DNA of 45,289 nt from Bacteroidetes bacterium ADurb.Bin012 (GTDB lineage Bacteria > Bacteroidota > Bacteroidia > Bacteroidales > TTA-H9), in NCBI GenBank assembly GCA_002071415.1, contig MWFC01000014.1, positions 1 to 45,289 of the forward strand. The letters are read 5' to 3'. Below the pieces are notes generated by a model. That model was given only the letters and a program-made list of their open reading frames with translations. It was not told the origin of the DNA and searched no databases. The position numbers and the translations under genes are program-made. Shown here piece after piece: positions 35,690-43,886 of the stretch. Position 1 is the stretch's first letter, and each line of letters begins with the position of its first letter.

Positions 35690-36958
35690 ATGATCACTCC
35701 TCCCCTTGCCGAAATCCTGCGTCCACAATCGCTTTCCGAATTCATCGGCCAAGAACATATTATCCAGCCCAATTCCATTCTATATAATTCTATTCAAGCA
35801 GGGAAAGTGCCCTCGATGATTTTGTGGGGCCCTCCAGGCACAGGTAAAACCACACTTGCTTATATCATTTCGAGAACATTGAACTGCCACTTTTTCTCGT
35901 TAAGCGCTATCCATTCGGGAGTAAAGGAGGTTCGTACAGTAATCGAAGAAGCCGAAAAAAACCCAAGCAGAACCATATTGTTTATTGATGAAATACATCG
36001 TTTTAACAAATCGCAGCAGGATTCTTTGTTAGGAGCGGTCGAAAAGGGCATTATCACGCTAATAGGAGCCACTACCGAAAATCCTTCCTTCGAAGTCATT
36101 ACACCTTTGCTTTCGAGATGTCAGGTCTATATTCTGAAGCCGTTGGAAAGAAAACATCTGGAAATTTTAATCGAAAAGGCAGTTCGGTATTACGACACTC
36201 AGGGAATTCACTTACAAATTGCTGAAAATGAAGCGCTATTAAGGATATCGGGCGGAGATGCCCGTAAGTTGTTGAATGCAATCGAACTGATCGTTAATAA
36301 TCGAAAAACTGGTACCAACAGCCTTTTGATCGACAATGGAATCACTCAAAAAATCATTCAGCAAAACATGGCCATTTACGACAAGGGAGGCGAGCAGCAT
36401 TACGATATTGTATCCGCCTTTATTAAGTCATTGCGTGGTAGTGACCCCAATGCAGCAGTTTATTGGCTGGCACGCATGATCGAGGGAGGTGAAGATCCTT
36501 TATTTATCGCCCGCCGAATGCTCATTTTAGCCGCCGAAGATATTGGTATTGCAAATCCCAACGCTCTTTTACTTGCCAACACTTGCTTCGATGCAGTTCA
36601 CAAAATTGGATGGCCTGAAAGTCGAATCATATTGTCGCAAACTGCTATTTATCTGGCTACATGTCCAAAAAGCAATTCGGCCTATATGGCCATCGAAAAA
36701 GCCCAGGAAGCAGTGAAATCAAGTGGCGATGTTTCGGTTCCGCTTCACTTACGCAATGCTCCCACTCAATTGATGAAACAACTTGGATACAGCAAGGGTT
36801 ACCAATATGCCCATGATTTCCCAGATAACTTCGTTGCTATGGATTTCCTCCCTTCTTCGCTGCAAGGAAATATATTTTACGAACCTGGCAATAACCCTCG
36901 TGAAAATGAAATTAAAAATCGTCTTAAAATTCTCTGGAAAAACAAATATAAATATTGA
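35690..36958 (+). CDS. rarA: Replication-associated recombination protein A (MgsA/RarA)
   Basis: A 422-residue AAA+ ATPase. The N-terminus MITPPLAEILRPQSLSEFIG is typical of RarA. Walker A is GPPGTGKTT at 47-55, Walker B LFIDEIHRFNKSQQD begins at 97, and sensor 1 is LIGATTENPSFEV. The C-terminal tetramerisation region is PLHLRNAPTQLMKQLGYSKGYQYAHD. RarA (Mgs1/WRNIP1 family) acts at stalled replication forks in the cytosol. It follows lolA by three bases and precedes kdsA by 15 bases. Length is normal. Confidence 0.96.
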   Translation: MITPPLAEILRPQSLSEFIGQEHIIQPNSILYNSIQAGKVPSMILWGPPGTGKTTLAYIISRTLNCHFFSLSAIHSGVKEVRTVIEEAEKNPSRTILFIDEIHRFNKSQQDSLLGAVEKGIITLIGATTENPSFEVITPLLSRCQVYILKPLERKHLEILIEKAVRYYDTQGIHLQIAENEALLRISGGDARKLLNAIELIVNNRKTGTNSLLIDNGITQKIIQQNMAIYDKGGEQHYDIVSAFIKSLRGSDPNAAVYWLARMIEGGEDPLFIARRMLILAAEDIGIANPNALLLANTCFDAVHKIGWPESRIILSQTAIYLATCPKSNSAYMAIEKAQEAVKSSGDVSVPLHLRNAPTQLMKQLGYSKGYQYAHDFPDNFVAMDFLPSSLQGNIFYEPGNNPRENEIKNRLKILWKNKYKY

Positions 36959-36973
36959 AACCCAATTAAAATT

Positions 36974-37801
36974 ATGATACCTGATGGTTTACCCTTGCTC
37001 CGGCATAAGAATTCCGATAATTTCTTCCTGATAGCAGGGCCTTGCATTGTCGAAAATCCACAAATGCCCCTCGAGATTGCCTCAGTAATCTATGATATCT
37101 GTGAACGTCTCGAAATACCTTTCATTTTCAAAGCTTCCTATAAAAAGGCCAATCGCACAAGCATACATTCCTTCACGGGAATAGGAGATATTTTGGCTTT
37201 GAAAGCCATCGCCGACGTGCGTAATGAATTAAGGATTCCAGTTCTAACCGATTTTCATACGGCCGAGGAAGCCGAACTGGCTGCTGCTTATGTAGATGTA
37301 TTGCAGGTTCCTGCATTTCTTTGCCGGCAAACAGAATTACTCGTTGCAGCCGCACTTACGCAAAAAGTAATCAACGTAAAGAAAGGGCAGTTCATTTCGC
37401 CCGAAGCCATGCAATTTGTCGTCGAAAAGCTCAAAAGCCAGGGTAATAATCGAATAATCCTTACCGAAAGAGGAACTACCTTTGGTTATAACGATTTGAT
37501 AGTTGATTTTCGCTCCATTCCCATCATGCAAAGTTTTGATGTGCCCGTTGTAGTTGACATAACGCATTCGTTGCAGCAGCCGAACACCTCAGCTGGCGTA
37601 AGCGGAGGCTCGCCTCAATTTATTTCTACTATTGGAAAAGCAGCTGTTGCCGCAAGCGCTGACGGTATTTTCATCGAAACCCATCCTGAACCATCCAGAG
37701 CTTTATCAGACGGAGCCAATATGCTGCAACTCTCCCTGCTCGAAAATCTCTTGAAACAGCTCGTTCAAATCAGAAAAGCCTTGAACAGAAATTATTCATA
37801 G
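36974..37801 (+). CDS. kdsA: 3-deoxy-8-phosphooctulonate synthase (KDO-8-P synthase), metal-dependent type
   Basis: A 275-residue TIM-barrel enzyme. The signature blocks are FKASYKKANRTSIHSF, INVKKGQFISPEAMQ, TERGTTFGYNDLIVD and FIETHPEPSRALSDG. It condenses phosphoenolpyruvate with arabinose-5-phosphate to give KDO-8-phosphate for lipopolysaccharide. Cys24 in AGPC sits where the metal-dependent class has its Cys ligand (E. coli-type enzymes have Asn), with His/Glu/Asp ligand positions present in the later motifs. Last gene of the ftsK run. Its last 10 bases overlap the stop region of the convergent DUF4831 gene. Confidence 0.96.
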   Translation: MIPDGLPLLRHKNSDNFFLIAGPCIVENPQMPLEIASVIYDICERLEIPFIFKASYKKANRTSIHSFTGIGDILALKAIADVRNELRIPVLTDFHTAEEAELAAAYVDVLQVPAFLCRQTELLVAAALTQKVINVKKGQFISPEAMQFVVEKLKSQGNNRIILTERGTTFGYNDLIVDFRSIPIMQSFDVPVVVDITHSLQQPNTSAGVSGGSPQFISTIGKAAVAASADGIFIETHPEPSRALSDGANMLQLSLLENLLKQLVQIRKALNRNYS

Positions 37802-38940
37802 TAGATTTTTACAATGCATCCTGTTTGGGGATCGAATTCTATTTTGCTCTTTACAAAAGGCACAACCGAAACTACACCAAATTGAGGGAGAGCTATCACT
37901 TGTTCATCATAAACCTTTCCAACATAATTTACTGATAACCTCACCATTTCAGGAATACGATAAGGAACTAAAAGAGATTTTACCTCAACGGGTGCAGAAG
38001 CCCAGGCAGGCATTTGAATCATAGTTCCGCTTCTTTTTATGCTAAGTACGATTTCTTTCCCTTTGCTATCGGTGGCATCGGAAATACCTGTTTCCTTCGA
38101 AAATTTACAAATGACCTGATTCGATTTATTCTGATCGGGTACAATATAATAGGTATAGGTGTGCAGGTTCTCTGTTTTCAATCCCTTGAAAAGAGAAATA
38201 TATTCCTGAGCCATTAATTGAAGTTTTTCATCCATATACTTCATAGTTTCAGGCGAATAACTGGTTTCCTGATAACCTGTCAACAAATTAAACCGGCTTT
38301 CACGAATTCTTGACACCATGTCGGCTGCTTCTCGAGCTTTAATTTCTGTGGGTTTTTCTTCGAAATATGTATTGAAAAAACGCTTCTTAACCGTATTGGT
38401 ATCTACGGTAACCATTCTTATGATGGTATCGACTTTCCTGTAAAGCGAAGGACTCATACTCATGGAAAATAAATCTTCCTGACCAATGACTTTTTTTTCT
38501 TCTTTGATGAGTTGAGCTTCTTTAGACGAAGAAATTCCATTAATACTACGAATGATTCCGTTAGAAGTCAAACATACCGAAAAATTCTTCTCCTCTTTGC
38601 TCAATTTATCATCCACCTCAAGGAAGTAAATCCTTTCGGGATCAGGTTCTACAAGGCCCTCCATACTTATATCGGCAATTTCATATTCCTTTGTATTTTG
38701 AGTAACAGGATTGCTTATGCCCATGAGCTGCTGGGCATATTCGGCATAAGGCCCTCTCAAATTTTCTATCTCTCTAACACTTACCGAAACCTTGATGATT
38801 TTCCGTGGTAAGGAAAAAAATACTCCATTTTTCTCGGGCTTCACATTTTTACCGCTCACCAAACTGATGTTGGTCTGTGCCAAACCCTGAAAAACGAAAA
38901 AAGAACAGCAAATTATAACAAACCAAAATTTATATTTCAT
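37792..38940 (-). CDS. DUF4831 family exported protein
   Basis: A 382-residue protein with a signal peptide (MKYKFWFVIICC... cleavage near QGLAQ, residue 22). The rest matches DUF4831, a Bacteroidota-only family of unknown function: FFSLPRKIIKVSVSV, GPYAEYAQQLMGIS, EKPTEIKAREAADMVSRIRESRFNLLTGY and LPQFGVVSVVPF. Likely periplasmic or outer-membrane associated. An upstream in-frame start at 38973 lacks signal-peptide character, so ATG 38940 is chosen. A -7 box lies about 65 bases upstream, and the gene overlaps the end of kdsA by 10 bases on the opposite strand. Confidence 0.86.
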   Translation of the reverse strand: MKYKFWFVIICCSFFVFQGLAQTNISLVSGKNVKPEKNGVFFSLPRKIIKVSVSVREIENLRGPYAEYAQQLMGISNPVTQNTKEYEIADISMEGLVEPDPERIYFLEVDDKLSKEEKNFSVCLTSNGIIRSINGISSSKEAQLIKEEKKVIGQEDLFSMSMSPSLYRKVDTIIRMVTVDTNTVKKRFFNTYFEEKPTEIKAREAADMVSRIRESRFNLLTGYQETSYSPETMKYMDEKLQLMAQEYISLFKGLKTENLHTYTYYIVPDQNKSNQVICKFSKETGISDATDSKGKEIVLSIKRSGTMIQMPAWASAPVEVKSLLVPYRIPEMVRLSVNYVGKVYDEQVIALPQFGVVSVVPFVKSKIEFDPQTGCIVKIYYE

Positions 38941-39003
38941 ATCGATCAATTTTTTTGGAATAAATTTCAACAAATTTTCTTCTTCGTCTACGAGAAGTTT
39001 TCA

Positions 39004-39011
39004 CAAAATTA
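39004..39011 (-). promoter_or_regulatory. Probable -7 box for the DUF4831 gene
   Basis: TAATTTTG on the minus strand is an exact TAnnTTTG match 64 bases before the ATG at 38940. No clear -33 element. Confidence 0.38.
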
Positions 39012-39475
39012 ATTCTTTCGTTGATTTGTTGTATTTGTTCGATAATTTTAAATATTCACATTTAGCTATTCAATATAAGTCGGACATTACCCGGATACAC
39101 TTCCAAACTCATGTATTAAATAAGAAACAGAGCGTTTAAATACATACATTCCTTATTTTTATTCCAATCATCGGATAAAATTTATTTTGATTCTCCACTT
39201 CAGAAATAGAATCATTATTCTCAAAATAATAGAAATAGTAAAACTATATGATAAATCCGTTTGAATCAGATCCCGTTTTGATATAATCCTATTCTTCGAT
39301 TTTACATAAAACAAAGGTTTCCAAAGATATACACGGAGCTATACATAGTGAAAGCGGCTCAGTTGATTGCTTTATTATATCCAGCTTGGTCAACGTGCAT
39401 GCTTGCTATTCTGAGCAAAAGATCATAATCTAAGGCAACGTAGTGAGAAAGGGACAATCTGAGTATGCGCGTAAC
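39012..39475. other. Intergenic, no supported gene
   Basis: About 460 AT-rich bases between the DUF4831 promoter and the hairpin beyond the response regulator. No convincing open frame, repeat or RNA gene is visible. Confidence 0.4.
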
Positions 39476-39511
39476 ATTCAATAGCCGGCCTAAGCAGACC
39501 GGCTATTGAAT
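39476..39511 (-). terminator. Strong hairpin after the response regulator gene
   Basis: ATTCAATAGCCGG (39476-39488) and CCGGCTATTGAAT (39499-39511) form a perfect 13-bp stem with a 10-base loop, 16 bases beyond the stop of the response regulator on the minus strand. The expected U-run is missing on either side, so it may be an RNA-stabilising hairpin rather than a classic intrinsic terminator. Confidence 0.55.
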
Positions 39512-39527
39512 TTGAAATATAAGCTTT

Positions 39528-39920
39528 TCAAAGCTTGAGCAAGCGTTTTATTTCGTCCAGGAGTTTTTGCGGTTGGACAGGTTTTTCGAGGTAGGAATCC
39601 ACGGGAAGCCATTTGGGATCATTGGCCATTTCTTTCAAGTTGAGACCCATAACTGAATCCACACTTGTCAACATGATGATGGGAATATCTTTCAGCTGGG
39701 GATCTTTACGCATTTCGCGTGCCATTTCAAACCCTTCCTGATCAGTAGTCATCATCACGTCGAGTATGGCCAGATCGGGTTTCTCGGCTCTTGCTCTTTC
39801 AAAGCCTGCAAACTTATCACCTGCCGTAATCACCTGAAAACCTTCTTTCTCTAAAAAAGCTTTCTGGATAAATACAAAATCTATATCATCATCTACCAAC
39901 AATATTTTAATGTCTTTCAT
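39528..39920 (-). CDS. Stand-alone response-regulator receiver protein
   Basis: A 130-residue CheY-like receiver with no output domain. The phosphoacceptor is Asp54 (LAILDVMM), the acidic pocket is Asp10-Asp12, Thr85 is the switch Thr, and Lys113 (YLEKP) is the conserved Lys. It lies 105 bases downstream of hydA on the same strand and ends before a strong hairpin, so it may be part of the hydrogenase transcription unit. The kinase partner is not in the window. Role unknown; comparison with other hydrogenase operons would show whether the pairing is conserved. Confidence 0.92.
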   Translation of the reverse strand: MKDIKILLVDDDIDFVFIQKAFLEKEGFQVITAGDKFAGFERARAEKPDLAILDVMMTTDQEGFEMAREMRKDPQLKDIPIIMLTSVDSVMGLNLKEMANDPKWLPVDSYLEKPVQPQKLLDEIKRLLKL

Positions 39921-40025
39921 AATGACTGAAATTTTAAATGTTTCGACTTTTGTTGAATTCTTATTTTCTCGATAAAATTAAGAAATTTCACGATACTTCA
40001 TTACTAAATCCAGTTATTGTCTAAA

Positions 40026-41816
40026 TTAATAACGTTTTCGAGGAACATAATGCGTATGCAGTAATTCATGCGATGTATGGCTCAAGGGTTCACCCAAAAA
40101 TTCCTGATAGATTTGAATAATTTCAGGATTTTCGTGGGATTTACGAATAGGCAGGTTTTCATCTTCTGCATAAATTGCCTCTGCACGTTTCTTTCTGATT
40201 TCCAGATTGGTTGGTATCGGTTGGCCACCACCACCCAGGCATCCTCCAGGACATGCCATGATTTCGATAAAATGATAAACAACCTTGCCATCACGTATAG
40301 CAGTCATCAGCCTCTTGGCATTGGCCAAACCATGAGCAATAGCAACCCTCAACGTAACTCCTTCGAGGAAACTCCAGTCAGGTTTTACATTTTCGATTTT
40401 GACCTCGGCTTCTTTAATGCCTTCCATGCCCCTTACAGGGGTAATATTCAAATTTTGAAATGGGACTTCACGACCTGTGACAATTTCGTAAGCCGTACGC
40501 AAAGCTGCCTCCATCACTCCACCAGTTGCTCCAAAAATAACACCAGCTCCCGATGATTCACCCATAAAACGATCATAATCTTCGTCATCGAGCTTCATAA
40601 ATTCTATGCCGGCTTGTTTTATCATAATAGCCAGCTCGCGGGTGGTTAAGACATAATCTACATCCTGATAGCCACTATCGCGCATTTCGGGCCTCGTAGC
40701 CTCGAATTTCTTGGCTGTACAGGGCATAATGGAAACTGATACAATGTCCTTGGGATTAATCCCTTTCTTTTGAGCATAGTAAGTTTTAGCCAATGCGCCA
40801 AACATCTGCTGGGGAGATTTGCAGGTTGAAAGATGAGGCAGAAGGTCGGGGAAAGTATGTTCTATAAACTTGATCCATCCAGGCGAACAGGAAGTAAACA
40901 TAGGTAGAGCCATCGATGTATCCTTATCAACCAATACTTTTTTCAAACGAGTAAGCAGTTCTGTTCCTTCTTCCATAATCGTTAAATCAGCCGTAAAATC
41001 GGTATCCAACACCGAATCGAATCCCAGTCTACGAAGAGCTGTAACAAGTTTTCCTGTAACGCGTGCACCCGGATCGTAACCAAGTTCTTCTCCCAGAGCT
41101 ACACGCACGGCAGGAGCAGTTTGAACCACCACATGTTTACCTGGATCATAGATGGCATCCCATACCTCGTCGATATAATTACGTTCGGTAAGAGCACCCG
41201 TTGGGCAACGATTGATGCATTGCCCACAATTGGTACAAATCACTTCATGCATAGGTCGGTCGTAGAAACTCGAAATCTTCATTTCCGAGCCTTTGTAAGC
41301 TGCCGATAAAGCGCTAACAGCCTGTAAGTCAGAACACGTGCGCACGCAGCGCTGGCAACGGATGCACTTGCTATCATCCTTGATGAGCGAAGGAGAAGAT
41401 TGATCAATTGTATAGTGTTTCAAAGGGATCAAATCGATATATACCTGATTGCCTATACGATATTCATTAGACAAATCCTGAAGTTCGCAATTCCCATTCT
41501 TATAGCACTTGGTACAGTCGGCATTATGTTCGGAAAGCAACAGTTCGATAATGGTTTTCCGGGCTTGCATTACCATCATGCTATTGGTAAGAATTTGCAT
41601 ATTTTCTCTTACAGGAGTAGCGCAAGCCGCCTGAAGTGTAGGGTTGCCAACTTGTTCGACGACACACACCCTGCAATTACCTGAAACACAAAGATCATCA
41701 TGATTGCAGAGGGAAGGAATACGAATGCTCAGTCTACGTGCAGCTTCTATAATAGTAGTTCCTTCTTCTACACTAACCGGTATATTGTTAATAGTCAGAT
41801 TAATCATATTTATCAT
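40026..41816 (-). CDS. hydA: [FeFe]-hydrogenase catalytic subunit (HydA, NADH-linked HydABC type)
   Basis: A 596-residue protein. Domain order: N-terminal [2Fe-2S] ferredoxin (LCVSGNCRVCVVE), His/Cys-ligated [4Fe-4S] site (HNADCTKCYKNGNCELQ), two [4Fe-4S] sites (CIRCQRCVRTC; CTNCGQCINRCP), then the H-cluster domain with L1 TSCSPGWIKF (near 311), L2 IMPCTAKKFEATRPEM (near 364) and L3 MACPGGCLGGGGQP (near 519-531). The C-terminal small-subunit domain has IRKSHENP. It reduces protons (or oxidises H2) in the cytosol with HydB and HydC, coupled to NAD(H) and perhaps ferredoxin. ATG at 41807 is an alternative start. Maturases (HydE, HydF, HydG) are not in this window. Confidence 0.95.
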   Translation of the reverse strand: MINMINLTINNIPVSVEEGTTIIEAARRLSIRIPSLCNHDDLCVSGNCRVCVVEQVGNPTLQAACATPVRENMQILTNSMMVMQARKTIIELLLSEHNADCTKCYKNGNCELQDLSNEYRIGNQVYIDLIPLKHYTIDQSSPSLIKDDSKCIRCQRCVRTCSDLQAVSALSAAYKGSEMKISSFYDRPMHEVICTNCGQCINRCPTGALTERNYIDEVWDAIYDPGKHVVVQTAPAVRVALGEELGYDPGARVTGKLVTALRRLGFDSVLDTDFTADLTIMEEGTELLTRLKKVLVDKDTSMALPMFTSCSPGWIKFIEHTFPDLLPHLSTCKSPQQMFGALAKTYYAQKKGINPKDIVSVSIMPCTAKKFEATRPEMRDSGYQDVDYVLTTRELAIMIKQAGIEFMKLDDEDYDRFMGESSGAGVIFGATGGVMEAALRTAYEIVTGREVPFQNLNITPVRGMEGIKEAEVKIENVKPDWSFLEGVTLRVAIAHGLANAKRLMTAIRDGKVVYHFIEIMACPGGCLGGGGQPIPTNLEIRKKRAEAIYAEDENLPIRKSHENPEIIQIYQEFLGEPLSHTSHELLHTHYVPRKRY

Positions 41817-41837
41817 AACATTTTCCTTTCAAAAGTT

Positions 41838-43001
41838 TTAGTAAATGATTTCTTCTCTAAAATTATCGACAATAGAAACGAAAGCATTGCCCACAGATTG
41901 GCCAAGGCCACATTTCGATGCCACTTTCATCACTTTTGCAAGTTTAACGAGTTCATCAAGGTAAGAAGAGGAGCGTTGTTTGCTCTTTACGGCTTCAATG
42001 CCTTTGAGCAACTGCTGGCAGCCAACCCGGCAAGGAGTACATTGTCCACATGATTCCTCTTCGAAAAATTCAAGATAATTATGCAAAACGTGATACATTG
42101 AACGGCTACTGTTGAAAATCTTCATTGAACCGCCCGTTGGAATTCCTTCGAAACCGATGATGGTTTGATTGAATTTCTTACGAGGCACGCAGAAACCAGA
42201 AGCTCCACCCACTTGCACAGCTTTGGTATCACCGTCTCCAAATTCTTCTACGAAGTCGCTGAGAAGCATTCCTAATTCCAGTTCATAAATACCCTCTTTG
42301 GAGCAATCACCACTCACCGAAAACAACTTGAAGCCTCTCGAACTATCAGTCCCGAACCTCTTGTATTCTTCGGCACCTATTCCCATAATAATGGTACAAT
42401 TGACGAAAGTTTCGACATTGTTTACCACCGTGGGTTTATTCAAATAACCTTCTGTAACCGGAAAAGGAGGTTTATTCCGTGGTTCACCGCGGCGTCCTTC
42501 CATCGAATCGATCAATGCAGTTTCTTCGCCACAAACATAAGCCCCACTGCCATATCGAATATTGAGGGTGAAATCGAGCCCCAATTTCTTGAATTCCTGA
42601 TTCATTTCGGCCATAATAGACATTAATTTAGGCGCGAGGAATTTATATTCGGCACGCAAATACAAGAATCCTTCCTTGGAGCCAATTACATAACCACATA
42701 GAGCCATTCCCGTGAATACACGTCGAGGCACTCTGTCGAGAATCTCCCTGTCTTTGAAAGTACCCGGTTCGCCTTCATCAGCATTGCAAATTACATATTT
42801 TACATCACCGGCTGCTTCCTTGGCAAGCTTCCATTTCAAACCGGTCAAGAATCCTGCTCCGCCTCTGCCCTTCAAACCAGAATCAATCAACTCGAGAATG
42901 ATTTCATCACGATCACGTCGAAGGGATTTTTTTAAAGTATCCAGGCATGTATTGTCGGGTCGAAAAATATAATCAACACGTGTCAATTTCTTGGTTTCCA
43001 T
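41838..43001 (-). CDS. hydB: NuoF-like hydrogenase subunit (HydB), compact form
   Basis: A 387-residue NuoF-type flavoprotein. GLKGRGGAGFLTGLKW near 43-58 is the FMN/NADH loop, ICNADEGEPGTFKDRE and the GSGAYVCGEETALI block complete the nucleotide and FMN site, and Cys318, 321, 324 and 364 hold a [4Fe-4S] cluster. It would oxidise NADH (or reduce NAD+) and pass electrons to HydA. Characterised Thermotoga-type HydB is about 600 residues with an extra N-terminal [2Fe-2S] and a C-terminal two-cluster ferredoxin domain; both are absent here. The longer open frame begins with TTG at 43025, so ATG 43001 is taken. Confidence 0.92.
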   Translation of the reverse strand: METKKLTRVDYIFRPDNTCLDTLKKSLRRDRDEIILELIDSGLKGRGGAGFLTGLKWKLAKEAAGDVKYVICNADEGEPGTFKDREILDRVPRRVFTGMALCGYVIGSKEGFLYLRAEYKFLAPKLMSIMAEMNQEFKKLGLDFTLNIRYGSGAYVCGEETALIDSMEGRRGEPRNKPPFPVTEGYLNKPTVVNNVETFVNCTIIMGIGAEEYKRFGTDSSRGFKLFSVSGDCSKEGIYELELGMLLSDFVEEFGDGDTKAVQVGGASGFCVPRKKFNQTIIGFEGIPTGGSMKIFNSSRSMYHVLHNYLEFFEEESCGQCTPCRVGCQQLLKGIEAVKSKQRSSSYLDELVKLAKVMKVASKCGLGQSVGNAFVSIVDNFREEIIY

Positions 43002-43038
43002 ATCGTTTTGTTTTTTTCCTGTCAAAAAATATCTTGGT

Positions 43039-43503
43039 TTACTTGTTTATGTAACTTTCGATGATGTCGATAGCCTTGCCGGGGGTTAATTCGGTATAAA
43101 CTTCATCATTAATGAGCATAGCAGGGCCTTTATGGCACCATCCGAGGCAATTGGTTGTTTTCAGGGTAAACTTCTTATCGGCAGTGGTTTGCCCTACTTT
43201 AATCTTCAGGGTATTTTCTATTGCCTGAAGTACGTTTTCCTTGCCTTTCATGTCGCAAACTATTGTTTTGCACAATCGAATTACATATTTACCAACTTCT
43301 TCGGTTTCGATGAAAGAATAGAAAGAAGCGGTTCCATAAACCTCTGCAGCCGATAAATCGAGTTCGCGTGCAACATTGATCATGGTTTCGTCATTTACAT
43401 AACGCCTCTCGTCTATCAATTCCTGTAAGATAGGCAAGAGAGATTCGCGGTTTCGGCCGTATTTATCGGCTAATTCCTTAACAAGCATTTCTGTATTCGC
43501 CAT
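43039..43503 (-). CDS. hydC: NuoE-like hydrogenase subunit (HydC), thioredoxin-like [2Fe-2S] protein
   Basis: A 154-residue protein. An N-terminal helical domain (about 1-60, ELADKYGRNRESLLPILQELI) is followed by a thioredoxin-like domain with Cys78-x4-Cys83 and Cys119-x3-Cys123 (NCLGWC), the NuoE-type [2Fe-2S] ligands. It transfers electrons within the NADH-hydrogenase complex. First gene of the operon, with AGGAGG four bases before its ATG, an unusually good Shine-Dalgarno for this phylum. A palindromic operator and a -7 box lie upstream. Confidence 0.93.
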   Translation of the reverse strand: MANTEMLVKELADKYGRNRESLLPILQELIDERRYVNDETMINVARELDLSAAEVYGTASFYSFIETEEVGKYVIRLCKTIVCDMKGKENVLQAIENTLKIKVGQTTADKKFTLKTTNCLGWCHKGPAMLINDEVYTELTPGKAIDIIESYINK

Positions 43504-43507
43504 TTAT

Positions 43508-43513
43508 CCTCCT
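43508..43513 (-). promoter_or_regulatory. Strong Shine-Dalgarno of hydC
   Basis: AGGAGG on the minus strand sits four bases before the ATG at 43503. It contrasts with the AT-rich, SD-poor starts of other genes in the window, and confirms the chosen start. Confidence 0.6.
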
Positions 43514-43569
43514 ATTTTAAAATGAGTTATCACTAAAATTTTGATTGATTGCCTAATAGTAAAACGAAA

Positions 43570-43599
43570 AACCTATTGTTAGCGTGCTAACAATAGGTT
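43570..43599. promoter_or_regulatory. Perfect 30-bp palindrome with Rex-like operator, hydrogenase operon
   Basis: Two 14-base arms (43570-43583 and 43586-43599) are perfect inverted copies around GT. The core TTGTTAGCGTGCTAACAA (43576-43593) has the half-sites TTGTTA and TAACAA six bases apart, the same geometry as the redox repressor Rex site (TTGTTAANNNNTTAACAA). The -7 box immediately upstream on the minus strand places the transcription start inside the palindrome, as expected for a repressor site. Rex identity is inferred; the arms could also fold as an RNA hairpin, followed on the minus strand by a T-rich run. Confidence 0.6.
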
Positions 43600-43601
43600 G
43601 A

Positions 43602-43609
43602 CAAAATTA
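43602..43609 (-). promoter_or_regulatory. Promoter (-7 box) of the hydCBA operon
   Basis: TAATTTTG on the minus strand is an exact TAnnTTTG match, two bases upstream of the palindrome. Inferred start is about 43597, giving a leader of roughly 95 bases. No -33 TTG is clear. Confidence 0.5.
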
Positions 43610-43761
43610 TCATAATTTCTTAATGGAAAAAAAATGTTTTTCGCAAAAAAGACATGATTTAAACACAGTCTAAATAAATTTTATTCATTACCAGATTCTT
43701 ATGCCTTTTGTCTAAGAATTATTCAATGAATACCTCCGTGATAGATATCTTAAATTCGAAT

Positions 43762-43886
43762 TCAATCACCAAGTTCAATGACCCGCAAAGGCAAATCAAA
43801 ATCGACTTGATTTCGTATATCGAAAGCTGTTAAAGCTTCGGAATATTGGTTTTTGATTTCTGTCGGCTGATGAGGTTGCAGAAATT
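43762..43886 (-). other. Frame with protein-like composition beyond the SOD stop
   Basis: After the SOD stop, a different minus-strand frame stays open to a TGA at 43762-43764 and reads EFLQPHQPTEIKNQYSEA and, later, DFDLPLRVIELGD. It has no good start codon and does not resemble the missing SOD C-terminus. It could be the tail of another gene joined by deletion, or chance. Confidence 0.3.

Noticed and set aside
39476..39511. Riboswitch or attenuator
   Set aside because: The hairpin lies downstream of the response-regulator stop, not in a leader, so a terminator-like role fits better.
40068..40556. 162-codon plus-strand frame
   Set aside because: It is opposite the C-terminal part of hydA, whose L2 and L3 motifs are intact.
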